64,000 nt of DNA from Terriglobales bacterium (GTDB taxonomy: Bacteria; Acidobacteriota; Terriglobia; Terriglobales; Acidobacteriaceae), in contig DATMXP010000037.1 in the NCBI GenBank assembly GCA_035561515.1, forward strand, positions 1 to 64,000, given 5' to 3'. Below are positions 17,809-26,832 of the stretch, piece after piece. Position numbers and translations under genes: made by a program. The first letter of the stretch is position 1; each line of letters begins with the position of its first letter. Under the pieces are notes generated by a model. The model did no database searches, had not been told where the DNA came from, and saw only the letters and a program-made list of their open reading frames with translations.

Positions 17809-18441
17809 GTGCTTTTCTCAAAACCGACTTGGCCTGACATACCTCTAGAGGAGGTAAAGAAGAGAGCGAGGCTTCTCGTGATCGACGATAATGATTTCCC
17901 CTATCAGTCTCTATTTGAGAAAGATGGATATACGTTAGAGAAGTGGGCTGACGTCGACGATCTCTCCAAGCTAGAGTCGGGCTACTTCGACCTGTTGCTA
18001 CTCGATCTCCAAGGTGTTGGTCGACAGCAATCTAACGAGCAAGGGCTAGGCATACTTCGTCATTTGCGCCAATCGGCTCCAGCTCTGGTCATTATTGCCT
18101 ACTCCAGTGCTGATTGGCCCTTGAAATATCAAGAGTTTTTTCGCCTTGCAGATGCTGTTCTGAGCAAGAGTTCCGACTACGTTGATTTTAAGAGGAAGGT
18201 TGATGAGTTGCTGCAGCAGCGGTTCTCCCTTGGTTTCTATCTTGGACGAATCAAGACGATTGTTGGAGTCATCGATGACGTGCAGAAGCTCGAAAAGGTA
18301 GCTCAAGACGCAATCCTTCGAAATAAGCCCAACATGCTAAGAAAGTTTTTGGAATCTCGGGTAGTGAATTCTCAGGCAGTTTCCAATGCGATTTCTGTGG
18401 TGCAGATTGCAGTTAGCATAGCGTCCTTATGGAAAAATTAG
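17809..18441 (+). CDS. AT-rich stand-alone receiver protein with helical C-terminus
   Basis: 210 residues from GTG 17809, chosen because GAAAGGAAA precedes it. The TTG at 17779 is in frame but has no ribosome site. The receiver domain (about 20-130) keeps the acidic pair Asp26-Asp27 (VIDDND), the phosphoacceptor Asp66 (LLLLDLQGV), a Ser in the Thr position (IIAYSSAD) and Lys (AVLSKSS). About 80 residues of helix follow, without a recognisable DNA-binding motif (FYLGRIKTIVGVIDDVQKLE). It ends in a hydrophobic helix (AISVVQIAVSIASLW). It overlaps the next gene by 13 bp. Base composition is clearly AT-richer than nearby genes, suggesting transfer. Confidence 0.75.
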   Translation: MLFSKPTWPDIPLEEVKKRARLLVIDDNDFPYQSLFEKDGYTLEKWADVDDLSKLESGYFDLLLLDLQGVGRQQSNEQGLGILRHLRQSAPALVIIAYSSADWPLKYQEFFRLADAVLSKSSDYVDFKRKVDELLQQRFSLGFYLGRIKTIVGVIDDVQKLEKVAQDAILRNKPNMLRKFLESRVVNSQAVSNAISVVQIAVSIASLWKN

Positions 18442-19550
18442 CTCTGACGTTCTTTCCCTTTCCCCACAAAGTCGCTGGCAAGCGGCGTGAAGGGTTCCAA
18501 CTCCCCGCGCCACGACAGTGCAATTCGTGCGATCGCCAATGTGAACGGAAGAAAACGTTTGAGGTCAAACTTTGCTCATACGGAGTGAATTACGTGTGGC
18601 TCGACGCACAGTGTCTCACGTACGGATTTCTAGTTCCGCCAATCAGCTCTGCCGCGCAGAAAAAAGCTTTTCGCGAACATCCTTATAACAAGACTACCTT
18701 GATCGAGATCCATCGTGCGATGAGCGTTTACAGAAGTATAAGTAAGGAATTCACAGATGAAATCGAGAATCGCAAAGCTGCTCTGATTGAGAAATATAGA
18801 GCAGAGAAGGGTTTCGAAAAGGACCTGCTGGAGCTCCTACGTCCCGAGATCAGAAGAAGCTTCTCCTACTTGCACGACTATCGCCAGTTCATAGCGAGAG
18901 TGCGACAGAATATTAACGTTGTTCTTGATCGTTATCCAGGCGACACAATTGAACAGAAACTGTCCCGGGCCTTCCCATCAGAAAAAGCAATATACGCCTC
19001 CACTATTCTCATGGAAGAAAAGCTTCAGGCCGCATATCTTCTCCTGAATCCGGATCGAATGCTGGTTACAGATGAAACTATTTTTCGCGTTCACGGGCTT
19101 GTAACTAAGTATCTGCGTATTTATCAGGCATCATTCGACGAAAAGAACGTACGGGTCAAAGTAGTGGGTGAGAGTCACGGAGAAGTCAAAGGGAGCCAAA
19201 TTGCGTCTTCAGTGATACCCCACACTTTGATAGACAACGCGCTCAAGTATGCTCCTCGTGGGTCAGAAGTCATCGTCGAGTTTCGCGAGACAGAGGACAG
19301 AATAGAGCTGTCAGTGTCATCGTACGGCCCGCAGATCCGGAACGACGAACGCGAGAAGATTTTCGAAATTTTCTTTCGCAGTGATGCTGCCGTTAAGCAA
19401 GAGGAAGAGGGCGCAGGGTTTGGTCTATACCTTGCCCAATTCGCGGCAAAGCAGCTCGGCACCGCAATTGTAGTCAAGCAACAGTCAAAGAAAGATAACA
19501 GTCGAGGCTACTGGACGACCTTCTCAATTGCTTTCACGAGAGAAAGGTGA
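18429..19550 (+). CDS. histidine-kinase-like ATPase with Cys-rich N-terminus
   Basis: A 373-residue soluble protein. The N-terminal region has a cysteine cluster, CNSCDRQC at residues 31-38 plus Cys49 and Cys62, suggesting a metal or Fe-S site. A long helical part (90-240) contains SYLHDYRQF, with His149 a possible phosphoacceptor. The GHKL ATPase domain spans about 240-370: N-box IPHTLIDNALKYAP and G2-like GAGFGLYLAQFAA. The G1 box reads SYGPQI, lacking the Asp that normally contacts adenine. No membrane segment, so it would sense a cytoplasmic signal. It is translationally overlapped with the receiver gene, and together they look like a mobile two-component module. Function unknown. Confidence 0.75.
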   Translation: MEKLALTFFPFPHKVAGKRREGFQLPAPRQCNSCDRQCERKKTFEVKLCSYGVNYVWLDAQCLTYGFLVPPISSAAQKKAFREHPYNKTTLIEIHRAMSVYRSISKEFTDEIENRKAALIEKYRAEKGFEKDLLELLRPEIRRSFSYLHDYRQFIARVRQNINVVLDRYPGDTIEQKLSRAFPSEKAIYASTILMEEKLQAAYLLLNPDRMLVTDETIFRVHGLVTKYLRIYQASFDEKNVRVKVVGESHGEVKGSQIASSVIPHTLIDNALKYAPRGSEVIVEFRETEDRIELSVSSYGPQIRNDEREKIFEIFFRSDAAVKQEEEGAGFGLYLAQFAAKQLGTAIVVKQQSKKDNSRGYWTTFSIAFTRER

Positions 19551-19601
19551 TCGCCGGGTGCCTCTCCTAACGCGGCAGCGATAGGAGGGGCAAGACACTG
19601 C

Positions 19602-20321
19602 TCACGCCGCCGCCGCCCGCGATCCCGCATCCGCCCCGCGCGCCATCCTCACCAGCCACCACGCCGTCAGTCCCCATACCATGAACACCAGCGGCAGATA
19701 CGACCACGTCATTACCGCCGGGCTCAACACGTTCCAACCCAGGTACTCGCCGACAATTCGCAGCGCCACGCGCAACGCGTTGATCGCCATTGCTGCCGCG
19801 ATCGGCCAGTGTACCGACACGCGCGGAATCACCGTCAGCACAATCACGCTTCCCAAGGTAGGCGCCATCATCAGCGGAAAATATAGCGCGTGCTGTATTC
19901 CCTGGAACACCTCCATGGAGTGCAACATGCTGGCCCTTACCGCCGCGTCCGTCGTCGCGTGGAATTCCGCCGGCAACTGGATCTGGAAATAGAACAGTTC
20001 CGTGCTCCTCAGAGTGATCTCCATCAGGAAGAACACGAAAAACCCGAGGAAGGCCAGCCACGCGCCGGCCCGGTTCTGCCGCTCGAAGGTCAGGCACACC
20101 GTGTAGTACACGAACACCAGCCCGAAGATCGCCAACAGCATCAGCCACGATCTCGCCACGTTCAGCGGATGCGCCCCGCTCTCGAGCGCTCCGGCCAGGC
20201 CGTTGCCCTCCGGTACCTTCGCAAACACCCACCACTGAAACGACTGCACCGCAATGTACAGAACCGACACTACGGCGGCAGCAACATGCATCCTTCTTCC
20301 AATCAACCGGTCTACCCCCAA
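19602..20321 (-). CDS. multi-pass membrane protein, unknown function
   Basis: A 239-residue protein with six to seven hydrophobic segments: VAAAVVSVLYIAVQSFQWWV, SWLMLLAIFGLVFVYYTVCL, WLAFLGFFVFFLMEI, FPLMMAPTLGSVIVLTVI, AAAMAINALRVALRIVGEY and LVFMVWGLTAWWLV. Size and layout resemble DUF4386-type proteins, but I am not sure of the family. It has GC-rich codon use like the host chromosome, unlike the preceding kinase pair. Upstream of it lies the 18-bp repeat cluster. Confidence 0.7.
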   Translation of the reverse strand: MGVDRLIGRRMHVAAAVVSVLYIAVQSFQWWVFAKVPEGNGLAGALESGAHPLNVARSWLMLLAIFGLVFVYYTVCLTFERQNRAGAWLAFLGFFVFFLMEITLRSTELFYFQIQLPAEFHATTDAAVRASMLHSMEVFQGIQHALYFPLMMAPTLGSVIVLTVIPRVSVHWPIAAAMAINALRVALRIVGEYLGWNVLSPAVMTWSYLPLVFMVWGLTAWWLVRMARGADAGSRAAAA

Positions 20322-20835
20322 GCTGGTATGTCCTTTTGACGTGGACCATTAAAAAGTGTCACGAGTCGCCGACCTCGTGAGAGATGTCAAGGGGGTCACG
20401 ACGCCAATTTCCCCGCATAGTCTTGAAAACACTCGCAAAATAAATTTCAAAACCGTGGCATGATGCCCCCACCCAAATTGCTATCCTGAAAATGTAGGTG
20501 GTGAAGACGCATTTTGCCGACGACCAACAACTAATGACTAACAACTTGCTTCTTCTAACTCCTTTGTTTTCATATATGCGTCGTGTAACCCCTTTGCTTT
20601 CATATACAGATTGGCCATATATGAAAACAAAGGACTTATAAATCCTTTAGAATCATATATGTAGAGCCCGACGCTCGCGTAACCGCTTTGTTTTCTTATA
20701 CGAAGGCAAAACAGGGGGGGAGGGGGTCACCTCTGTTGGTATGGACCGGTGTAACCCGACACCTGCTTTCTCATAATCTCCGGGTGTCCTGGTGAGGCAA
20801 GCTTTTTGCTAACCGCTATTCCTGGCACCTATCCT
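20322..20835. other. AT-rich intergenic region with an 18-bp repeat cluster
   Basis: A 514-bp gap between two leftward genes. The middle (20561-20701) holds five copies of an 18-bp motif. After it come a G-run (AGGGGGGGAGGGGG) and a small hairpin GGTGT-AACCCG-ACACC near 20748-20763. Frames here are short and overlap the repeats, so no gene is supported. Confidence 0.6.
20561..20701. repeat. five copies of an 18-bp motif, two of them a perfect inverted pair
   Basis: Copies: CCTTTGTTTTCATATATG at 20561-20578; CCTTTGCTTTCATATAC at 20591-20607; the exact reverse complement of copy 1 (CATATATGAAAACAAAGG) at 20616-20633; CCTTTAGAATCATATATG at 20644-20661; CGCTTTGTTTTCTTATAC at 20684-20701. Copies 1, 2 and 5 follow AAC or AACC. 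Copies 1 and 3 make an 18-bp inverted repeat around copy 2. This looks like an operator cluster or part of a dispersed element. Confidence 0.8.
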
Positions 20836-22227
20836 CTACTTGGCGACCGGATAATTCGCTTTTACGAACTCGATTGCCTTATCTCTGCTGCTAAGCGTGC
20901 CCTCGAGTTGCTGGTCCTCCACGGCCGCCAGCATCTCCTTGAACAGCGGACCCGGCTCGTACCCCATCGCGATCAGGTCCCGGCCAGTCAGCAACGGCGC
21001 CGGCTTGATCGCCTCAGGCGGCAGTTCGGCTCGCTTGGTGGAAACGTAGTCATATAGCGATAGGTCGGCGTGGCTGCTCAGGCAATCGATCCGGTGCAGT
21101 GCCAGGTGCTCGTCGAAATTCGGAAGCCGGATGAAGCGCTTGAAGGTCGACTCCTTCATCTTCGGCGCGTCGGCGAACCGCATGTGGTTGTTCACCAGTG
21201 CAAGGATCTGTTCGGTGTCGTCGTTCGACATCCGCAGCCCCTGACATATCTCTTTTGCCATCGCCACCCCGACCTCGACGTGAAGGTCGAACCGGATGCG
21301 GTCCGGAGCACGACGGAACGTCGGAGGCTTGCCGACATCATGCAGCAACGCGCCCCACGCCAACGTACGCGACACGCCCTCGGGCAGCTTCTCCAGAAGC
21401 AGCAGCGTATGAATCCATACGTCGCCTTCCGGATGGTATTGCGGCGGCTGTTCCACACCTTTCATTTTTTCGATTTCTGGCAGCACTTCGTGCAGCAACT
21501 TCGATTCATCGAGCAATTGGAATGCTTTTCGCGCGCGACCTTCAGTCAGCATCTTCGTCAGCTCTTCGCGAATACGTTCGCGGCTGACCTGGTGAATTTC
21601 CGGCGCAAGCCGCTGAATCGCCGACATCGTCTTCGGCTCGATCTCATATCCGAATCGCGCGGCAAAACGAACCGCTCGCAACATCCGTAGTTTGTCTTCG
21701 GCGAATCGCCTTTCAGCTTCTCCGATCGTACGAATGATTCCTGCTTGCAGATCAGATCTTCCGCCGACAAAGTCGAGCACGCGATCGCCATCGAGCGGAT
21801 CGAGCAGCAATCCGTTGATCGTGAAGTCGCGCCGCTGAACATCTTCCTGCGCAGTCTTGCTGAACCGCACTTCGTCCGGATGTCGACCGTCGCTGTAAAC
21901 GCCATCATTCCGGAACGTCGCGACCTCGATCGCCTTGTGCTTCGCCGCTTCCACCGCGGATTCAATCGCATCCTGCTTCGCGGCATCTTCCAGGTCTTTC
22001 GCGGTCAGTCCATCCGTCGGAACCAGCACAACGCCAAACTGCGCTCCAACTGCATATGTCTCCGGAAAGATCCGCATTACTTCTCTCGGAGTTGCACTGG
22101 TCGCGACGTCGTAATCCGCAGGTTCTCGCCCGAGCAGCAAGTCACGAACGCATCCTCCGACGAGATACGCTTCGTGCCCATGCTCTCGCAAGGTCCGAAT
22201 TACCGACACTGCTGCCTGCTTGATCAC
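20836..22227 (-). CDS. cca: CCA-adding tRNA nucleotidyltransferase with HD domain
   Basis: About 463 residues from a GTG at 22227. The frame stays open further upstream into the prolyl oligopeptidase gene, but that part is unlike the family. The nucleotidyltransferase head has YLVGGCVRDLLLG and the metal-binding DYDVATSATP, then QRRDFTINGLLLDP. The neck/body contains RMLRAVRFAARFGY. A C-terminal HD domain (HTLLLLEKLP, WGALLHDVGKPPTF) is present. It adds or repairs the 3' CCA of tRNAs in the cytoplasm. It is divergent from the prolyl oligopeptidase, with a 69-bp shared promoter region. The start codon is moderately certain. Confidence 0.9.
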   Translation of the reverse strand: MIKQAAVSVIRTLREHGHEAYLVGGCVRDLLLGREPADYDVATSATPREVMRIFPETYAVGAQFGVVLVPTDGLTAKDLEDAAKQDAIESAVEAAKHKAIEVATFRNDGVYSDGRHPDEVRFSKTAQEDVQRRDFTINGLLLDPLDGDRVLDFVGGRSDLQAGIIRTIGEAERRFAEDKLRMLRAVRFAARFGYEIEPKTMSAIQRLAPEIHQVSRERIREELTKMLTEGRARKAFQLLDESKLLHEVLPEIEKMKGVEQPPQYHPEGDVWIHTLLLLEKLPEGVSRTLAWGALLHDVGKPPTFRRAPDRIRFDLHVEVGVAMAKEICQGLRMSNDDTEQILALVNNHMRFADAPKMKESTFKRFIRLPNFDEHLALHRIDCLSSHADLSLYDYVSTKRAELPPEAIKPAPLLTGRDLIAMGYEPGPLFKEMLAAVEDQQLEGTLSSRDKAIEFVKANYPVAK

Positions 22228-22296
22228 CCTTGAATTGTAGAGGACTTCGCCACGCGACACGAACCGCTTCCAGATGACACAATAGATGACGAGAAG

Positions 22297-24384
22297 ATGA
22301 CGACTATTTTGACCTCTGGCAAAGTTCCCGATCTCAGCAAACCACCCATCGCAAAGAAGGTCCCGAAGACCGACATCGTGCATGGCGAAAACCGTGTTGA
22401 CGACTACTTCTGGCTCCGCAACAAGCCCGATCCCGAAGTGAAAGCCTATCTCGACGCCGAGAACGTCTACACCGATATCGCGATGGCTCACACGACCGAA
22501 CTGCAGCAAACGCTCTACCGCGAAATGGTCGGTCACATCAAGGAAACCGATATCGGAGTTCCGTATCCTGAAGGCAATTACTTCTACTACGCGCGAACCG
22601 AAGCCGGAAAACAGTATCCGATCTTCTGCCGCAAGCCGAGCCTCGACGGTACTGAACAGATCGTGCTCGACGTGAACCAACTCGCCGAAGGCGAGAAGTT
22701 CATGAGCATCGGTGCGATGAACGTCAGCGACGACGGAAACCTGCTTGCCTACTCAACCGACAACACCGGCTTTCGCCAATACACGCTGCATATCAAGAAC
22801 CTCACCACTGGCGAAGTCTTCCCCGAACGCATGCTGCGAACCGGATCGGTTGCGTGGTCGTCTGACAACCGGACGATCTTCTACACCGTGGAAGACGAGC
22901 AGACCAAGCGCCATTTCCAGCTCTATCGTCACGTGCTTGGAACACCTGTCGAACAGGACGTTCTCGTATACGAAGACGCCGATGAGCGCTTCAACGTTGG
23001 TGTGTATCGCACGCGCAGCCGCGAGTTCATCATCCTCCAAACTGGAAGTCACACGACCAGCGAATCGCACTACGTTCGCGCCGCAAATCCCAACGGTGAT
23101 TGGACGCTGATTGCGCCGCGCGTTCAGGATCAGGAATACGACGTCGATCATCGCGGCGATCGGTTCTACATCCGCGTGAACGACACTGGTCGCAACTTCC
23201 GCCTCGTCTCAGCGCCTATCGGTTCGCCAAGCCGCGAGAACTGGCATGAAGTGATGCCGCATCGCGCAGACGTGATGCTGACCGAGATCGACTGCTTCCA
23301 GGACTTCTACGTTCTGGTCGAGCGCGAGAGAGGCCTGCCTCAATTCCGGATCATCCACTTCGACACCCGCACTGAGATGATGGTTGAGTTTCCGGAACCC
23401 GCGTATTCTGCACAGCCAGCGCAGAACCGCGTCTTCCAGACTACGAAATATCGCTACAGCTACCAGTCGATGGTTACGCCGAGCTCGGTCTATGACTACG
23501 ACGTGAACACGCGCCAGTCAGAACTACGGAAGCAGATCGAAGTTCCGGGATACGACAAATCTCTGTACCGTTCCGAGCGCCTGTTTGCCACGGCCAAAGA
23601 CGGCGTAAAAGTGCCCCTCTCAATCGTCTATCGAAAAGGCTTCAACCGCGACGGTTCGCATCCGATGCTGCTGAACGGTTACGGTTCGTACGGTTACACG
23701 TATCCGATCAACTTCAGCTCCAACGCTCTTAGCCTGTTGGATCGCGGATTCTCGGTGGCCATCGCGCATATCCGCGGCGGCGGCGACTTGGGCAAGCCTT
23801 GGCATGACGATGGACGAATGATGAACAAGAAGAACACCTTCACGGACTTCATCGCCGTTGCGGAACACCTAATCACAGAGAAGTACACATCGCCGGATAA
23901 GTTGGTCATCAGCGGCGGAAGCGCAGGCGGCTTGCTGATGGGCGCTGTCGTGAACATGCGTCCTGACCTGTTCAAGGCCGTTGTGTCGAAGGTTCCGTTC
24001 GTGGACGTGATCAACACAATGCTGGACGCATCGCTGCCTTTGACCGTCCCCGAGTACGAAGAATGGGGCAATCCAAACGAGAAACCTGCTTACGATTACA
24101 TGCTCTCGTATTCGCCCTACGATCAACTCGAACCCAAGGCTTATCCAGCGATGCTGGTGAAGACCAGTTTCCACGACAGCCAGGTGATGTATTGGGAACC
24201 TGCGAAATACATCGCCAAACTCCGGACATTGAAAGCGGACTCGAATCCGCTGTTGCTGAAGACCAATATGGCTGCAGGTCACGGAGGCGCTTCCGGACGC
24301 TACGATTTCCTGCACGAGATCGCGTTCGACTACGCGTTCATGATCTGGCAGGTCGAAGCGCCCGAAAAGGCTCTGTCCACTTAG
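22297..24384 (+). CDS. prolyl oligopeptidase family serine peptidase (S9A)
   Basis: A 695-residue cytoplasmic-type peptidase; no signal peptide is visible. An N-terminal beta-propeller (about 70-400) covers the active site. The alpha/beta-hydrolase domain carries the triad Ser542 in GGSAGG, Asp627 in SFHDSQV and His662 in AGHGGASG. The sequence opening VDDYFWLRNKPDPEVKAYLD is the usual propeller entry of the oligopeptidase B branch. It cleaves short peptides after proline or basic residues; which one cannot be decided. ATG 22297 lies in the divergent region with cca. It is convergent with the M28 peptidase, with 2 bp between stops. Confidence 0.95.
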   Translation: MTTILTSGKVPDLSKPPIAKKVPKTDIVHGENRVDDYFWLRNKPDPEVKAYLDAENVYTDIAMAHTTELQQTLYREMVGHIKETDIGVPYPEGNYFYYARTEAGKQYPIFCRKPSLDGTEQIVLDVNQLAEGEKFMSIGAMNVSDDGNLLAYSTDNTGFRQYTLHIKNLTTGEVFPERMLRTGSVAWSSDNRTIFYTVEDEQTKRHFQLYRHVLGTPVEQDVLVYEDADERFNVGVYRTRSREFIILQTGSHTTSESHYVRAANPNGDWTLIAPRVQDQEYDVDHRGDRFYIRVNDTGRNFRLVSAPIGSPSRENWHEVMPHRADVMLTEIDCFQDFYVLVERERGLPQFRIIHFDTRTEMMVEFPEPAYSAQPAQNRVFQTTKYRYSYQSMVTPSSVYDYDVNTRQSELRKQIEVPGYDKSLYRSERLFATAKDGVKVPLSIVYRKGFNRDGSHPMLLNGYGSYGYTYPINFSSNALSLLDRGFSVAIAHIRGGGDLGKPWHDDGRMMNKKNTFTDFIAVAEHLITEKYTSPDKLVISGGSAGGLLMGAVVNMRPDLFKAVVSKVPFVDVINTMLDASLPLTVPEYEEWGNPNEKPAYDYMLSYSPYDQLEPKAYPAMLVKTSFHDSQVMYWEPAKYIAKLRTLKADSNPLLLKTNMAAGHGGASGRYDFLHEIAFDYAFMIWQVEAPEKALST

Positions 24385-24386
24385 CC

Positions 24387-26657
24387 CTACTGTAGAGCGC
24401 GTTCCAGTTCAGCGGCGGCTGCGTCAATCGCAGCCGCTTCGTTCATCAGCACCTTGCCGACGCGTTCGATCGCACTGCCAGCCAAATCGAACTTGTCCTG
24501 CTCAATCGCCTCGCGAACAGCGGGAATTGTCTTCACGCCATAGCCTGTGTAGAGTCCCGGAGCGTAGATCTGGTGTTTGAACCACGGTCGTTCCGGCAGA
24601 CCTTCGGCCAGCAGAAACGCACGCTCTGTCTGGATGAGCTTCGTGTTCACCGCGACAGCTTTGGTAAGCGTTGCGCCTCCGTTCTGTTGCGTACGATCCA
24701 ATAAACGCTGGTAGCGATCGGCACTTGCGCGCAGAGCTTCAATCCCGTTCCGCAGAGGAGCGAAGTTCAGGTAAGGAGCGACTGCGAGGCGCGGCGGCGG
24801 AACCGACTTCTTTCGGGGATCGGCGATAGCAGCAAAAACGCCTTCATCGAGCTGACGATTCCGTTCAAGTGCGTCTTCGCGTTTCTTCTTCGCAAGTTTC
24901 TCCAATTCATCGATGTAGCGGCCGATTGTGTCGGATGAACCGCGGAAATCGAAGGGAAGAACATCGGCACTGGCGAGTCGCATGACGGCAGTACCAACCG
25001 TTTGCGCGAGTGCCCGTCCGTAAATGAAGTCGTAGTCGTCGAAGTGTGTGTACCAGTAGAAGTCGTCGTAGATGGAGTGGTAAACGCCCTCGCCATCCTC
25101 TCCTTCGTAACTGAAATTCAAAGATGCGATTCCGAGATGATCGATGAAGGCCGTGTAGTCGGAGCCAGATCCGAGAGCGTGAATGCGAAGCTGACTGCGC
25201 TCACGGATGTCTTTACGGTCATCTTCCTCTTTCGCGCTGGAGATTCGATGGAGCTTCAGCCGCTGCCAGACGGAAATGTTTTTCTCGGGGTCGACGAGAT
25301 CGCGGGCGACATCGTTGACAAATGTTTCCAGGGAGTGTGATCCGCCGGCGCTGAGGAAGCCTCGGCCATTGCCATCGGTGTTGATGTACGCGACAGCTTT
25401 TTGACGGAGTTCGTCGGCGTGAGTTTCAGCCCATTCTGTGGAGCCGAGAAGTCCGGGTTCTTCGCCGTCCCAAAAGGCGTAGATGATGGTGCGCTTTGGG
25501 CGCCATCCCTGTTTGAGCAACTCGGCGTAGGCACGGAGTTCTTCCATTTCGGGAGCAGCGCCCGAAACCGGATCCTGCGCGCCATTCACCCAAGCGTCGT
25601 GGTGATTGCCACGAACGATCCACTGATCGGGGAACTCAGAACCGGGGATGGTGACGATAACGTTGTTCACGGGTTTTCGGTCCCAGTTCGACTTCATGAC
25701 GAGGTGGACTCTCGCGGGGCCCGGCCCAGTGTGATAGGTAATCGGCAGCGCGCCGCGCCACGATTCAGGCGCAGTTGGCCCGCCGAGTTGGGCAAGAAGA
25801 GGTTGAGCGTCGCTATAAGAGATTGGCAGGACAGGAATTTTCGTCAGCGTCTTAACTTCGCTGAGGTCCAGGCGCTTCGCATCTCTGGTCGCACCGACGT
25901 CGGGGGTAAGCGGGTCACCCGGATAGGTTGGCATGTCAGCGACGCTGCCACGCTGAACGCCGTTGGGATTGCGGTATGGACCAGCAGGGAATACATCGCC
26001 CTCGAAGTACCCATCATCGCGCGGGTCCGAATAGATAATGCAACCGATGGCACCATGTTCGGCTGCAACTTTGGGCTTGATTCCTCGCCATGAGGCACCG
26101 TAACGCGCAATCACGATGGCGCCTTTCACCGAGATGCCAAGGCGGTCGAGTTCTTCGTAGTCACGAGGCAGTCCGTAATTCACGTATACGAGAGGACCAG
26201 TGACATCGCCGTCGATGGAGTAGGCGTTGTAGGTAGGAAGTTGCTCCTCCTGTTGCTTCGAAGTCGGGTCTTCGGGGACGGGCGGTTCCTGCAGCTTTGC
26301 CGTGAAGTGTTTCGGCGCAACAAGTTCAAGGACACGTTGCTGTGGGGTGGGAAAGAGGACGTCAAAGGTTTCGATTTTTGCATCCAGACCCCACTGGCGG
26401 AAGGTGTTCATCAGCCACTCGGCGTTCTCTTTGCCATAGGGTGAACCGACGTGGTGCGGGCGCGCCGACAATCGCTGCATGTATTCGCGAATCTTTGCCG
26501 GTTCCGGGATAGCGTGAAACTTCTGCTGCCATTGGCGCTGGCTTGCCGCGTTCGCATTTGAAAAACCGGCAATCGAATTAGTTTCCGGAGGCGCCGCGTT
26601 CAGGGATGACGAAGAGAGAGCAAGGGCGAGAAGGACCGCAAAAATCTGTCGAATCAT
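24387..26657 (-). CDS. secreted M28-family zinc peptidase (glutamate carboxypeptidase II-like)
   Basis: A 756-residue protein with signal peptide MIRQIFAVLLALALSSSSLN. Domain order matches the glutamate carboxypeptidase II / transferrin-receptor group: an N-terminal segment, a PA insert (GPLVYVNYGLPRDYEELDRL to about 300), the M28 catalytic domain with zinc ligands in RGNHHDAWVNGAQDP, WDGEEPGLLGS and GSGSDYTAFIDHLG, and a C-terminal helical dimerisation domain (about 620-756). It releases amino acids from peptides in the periplasm or outside. Paired convergently with a peptidase gene, so both may serve peptide use. Full length, no damage seen. Confidence 0.93.
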   Translation of the reverse strand: MIRQIFAVLLALALSSSSLNAAPPETNSIAGFSNANAASQRQWQQKFHAIPEPAKIREYMQRLSARPHHVGSPYGKENAEWLMNTFRQWGLDAKIETFDVLFPTPQQRVLELVAPKHFTAKLQEPPVPEDPTSKQQEEQLPTYNAYSIDGDVTGPLVYVNYGLPRDYEELDRLGISVKGAIVIARYGASWRGIKPKVAAEHGAIGCIIYSDPRDDGYFEGDVFPAGPYRNPNGVQRGSVADMPTYPGDPLTPDVGATRDAKRLDLSEVKTLTKIPVLPISYSDAQPLLAQLGGPTAPESWRGALPITYHTGPGPARVHLVMKSNWDRKPVNNVIVTIPGSEFPDQWIVRGNHHDAWVNGAQDPVSGAAPEMEELRAYAELLKQGWRPKRTIIYAFWDGEEPGLLGSTEWAETHADELRQKAVAYINTDGNGRGFLSAGGSHSLETFVNDVARDLVDPEKNISVWQRLKLHRISSAKEEDDRKDIRERSQLRIHALGSGSDYTAFIDHLGIASLNFSYEGEDGEGVYHSIYDDFYWYTHFDDYDFIYGRALAQTVGTAVMRLASADVLPFDFRGSSDTIGRYIDELEKLAKKKREDALERNRQLDEGVFAAIADPRKKSVPPPRLAVAPYLNFAPLRNGIEALRASADRYQRLLDRTQQNGGATLTKAVAVNTKLIQTERAFLLAEGLPERPWFKHQIYAPGLYTGYGVKTIPAVREAIEQDKFDLAGSAIERVGKVLMNEAAAIDAAAAELERALQ

Positions 26658-26832
26658 GGCTTGTCTTTCAATGTGAGTGAAGCAAGGTGACCGGAATTAT
26701 ACAGGGCGACGTCTCCGGCGCGTCCCCAACGGAGCGGTTGTCGTAACAGGCGAGCGTGGCCACCGCGGCGGGTTGGCGCAATCACCGCTGCGATACAATA
26801 AATGAGTATCGGTTAACAGAGAGAGGTGCATC

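Noticed and set aside
17519-17821. Minus-strand frame of about 100 residues
   Set aside because: No ribosome site or motif, overlaps an inverted repeat and the start region of the receiver gene.
22228-22680. N-terminal extension of the CCA-adding enzyme to 22680
   Set aside because: It overlaps the prolyl oligopeptidase start by about 380 bp on the opposite strand and does not resemble the family. A GTG at 22227 gives normal length.
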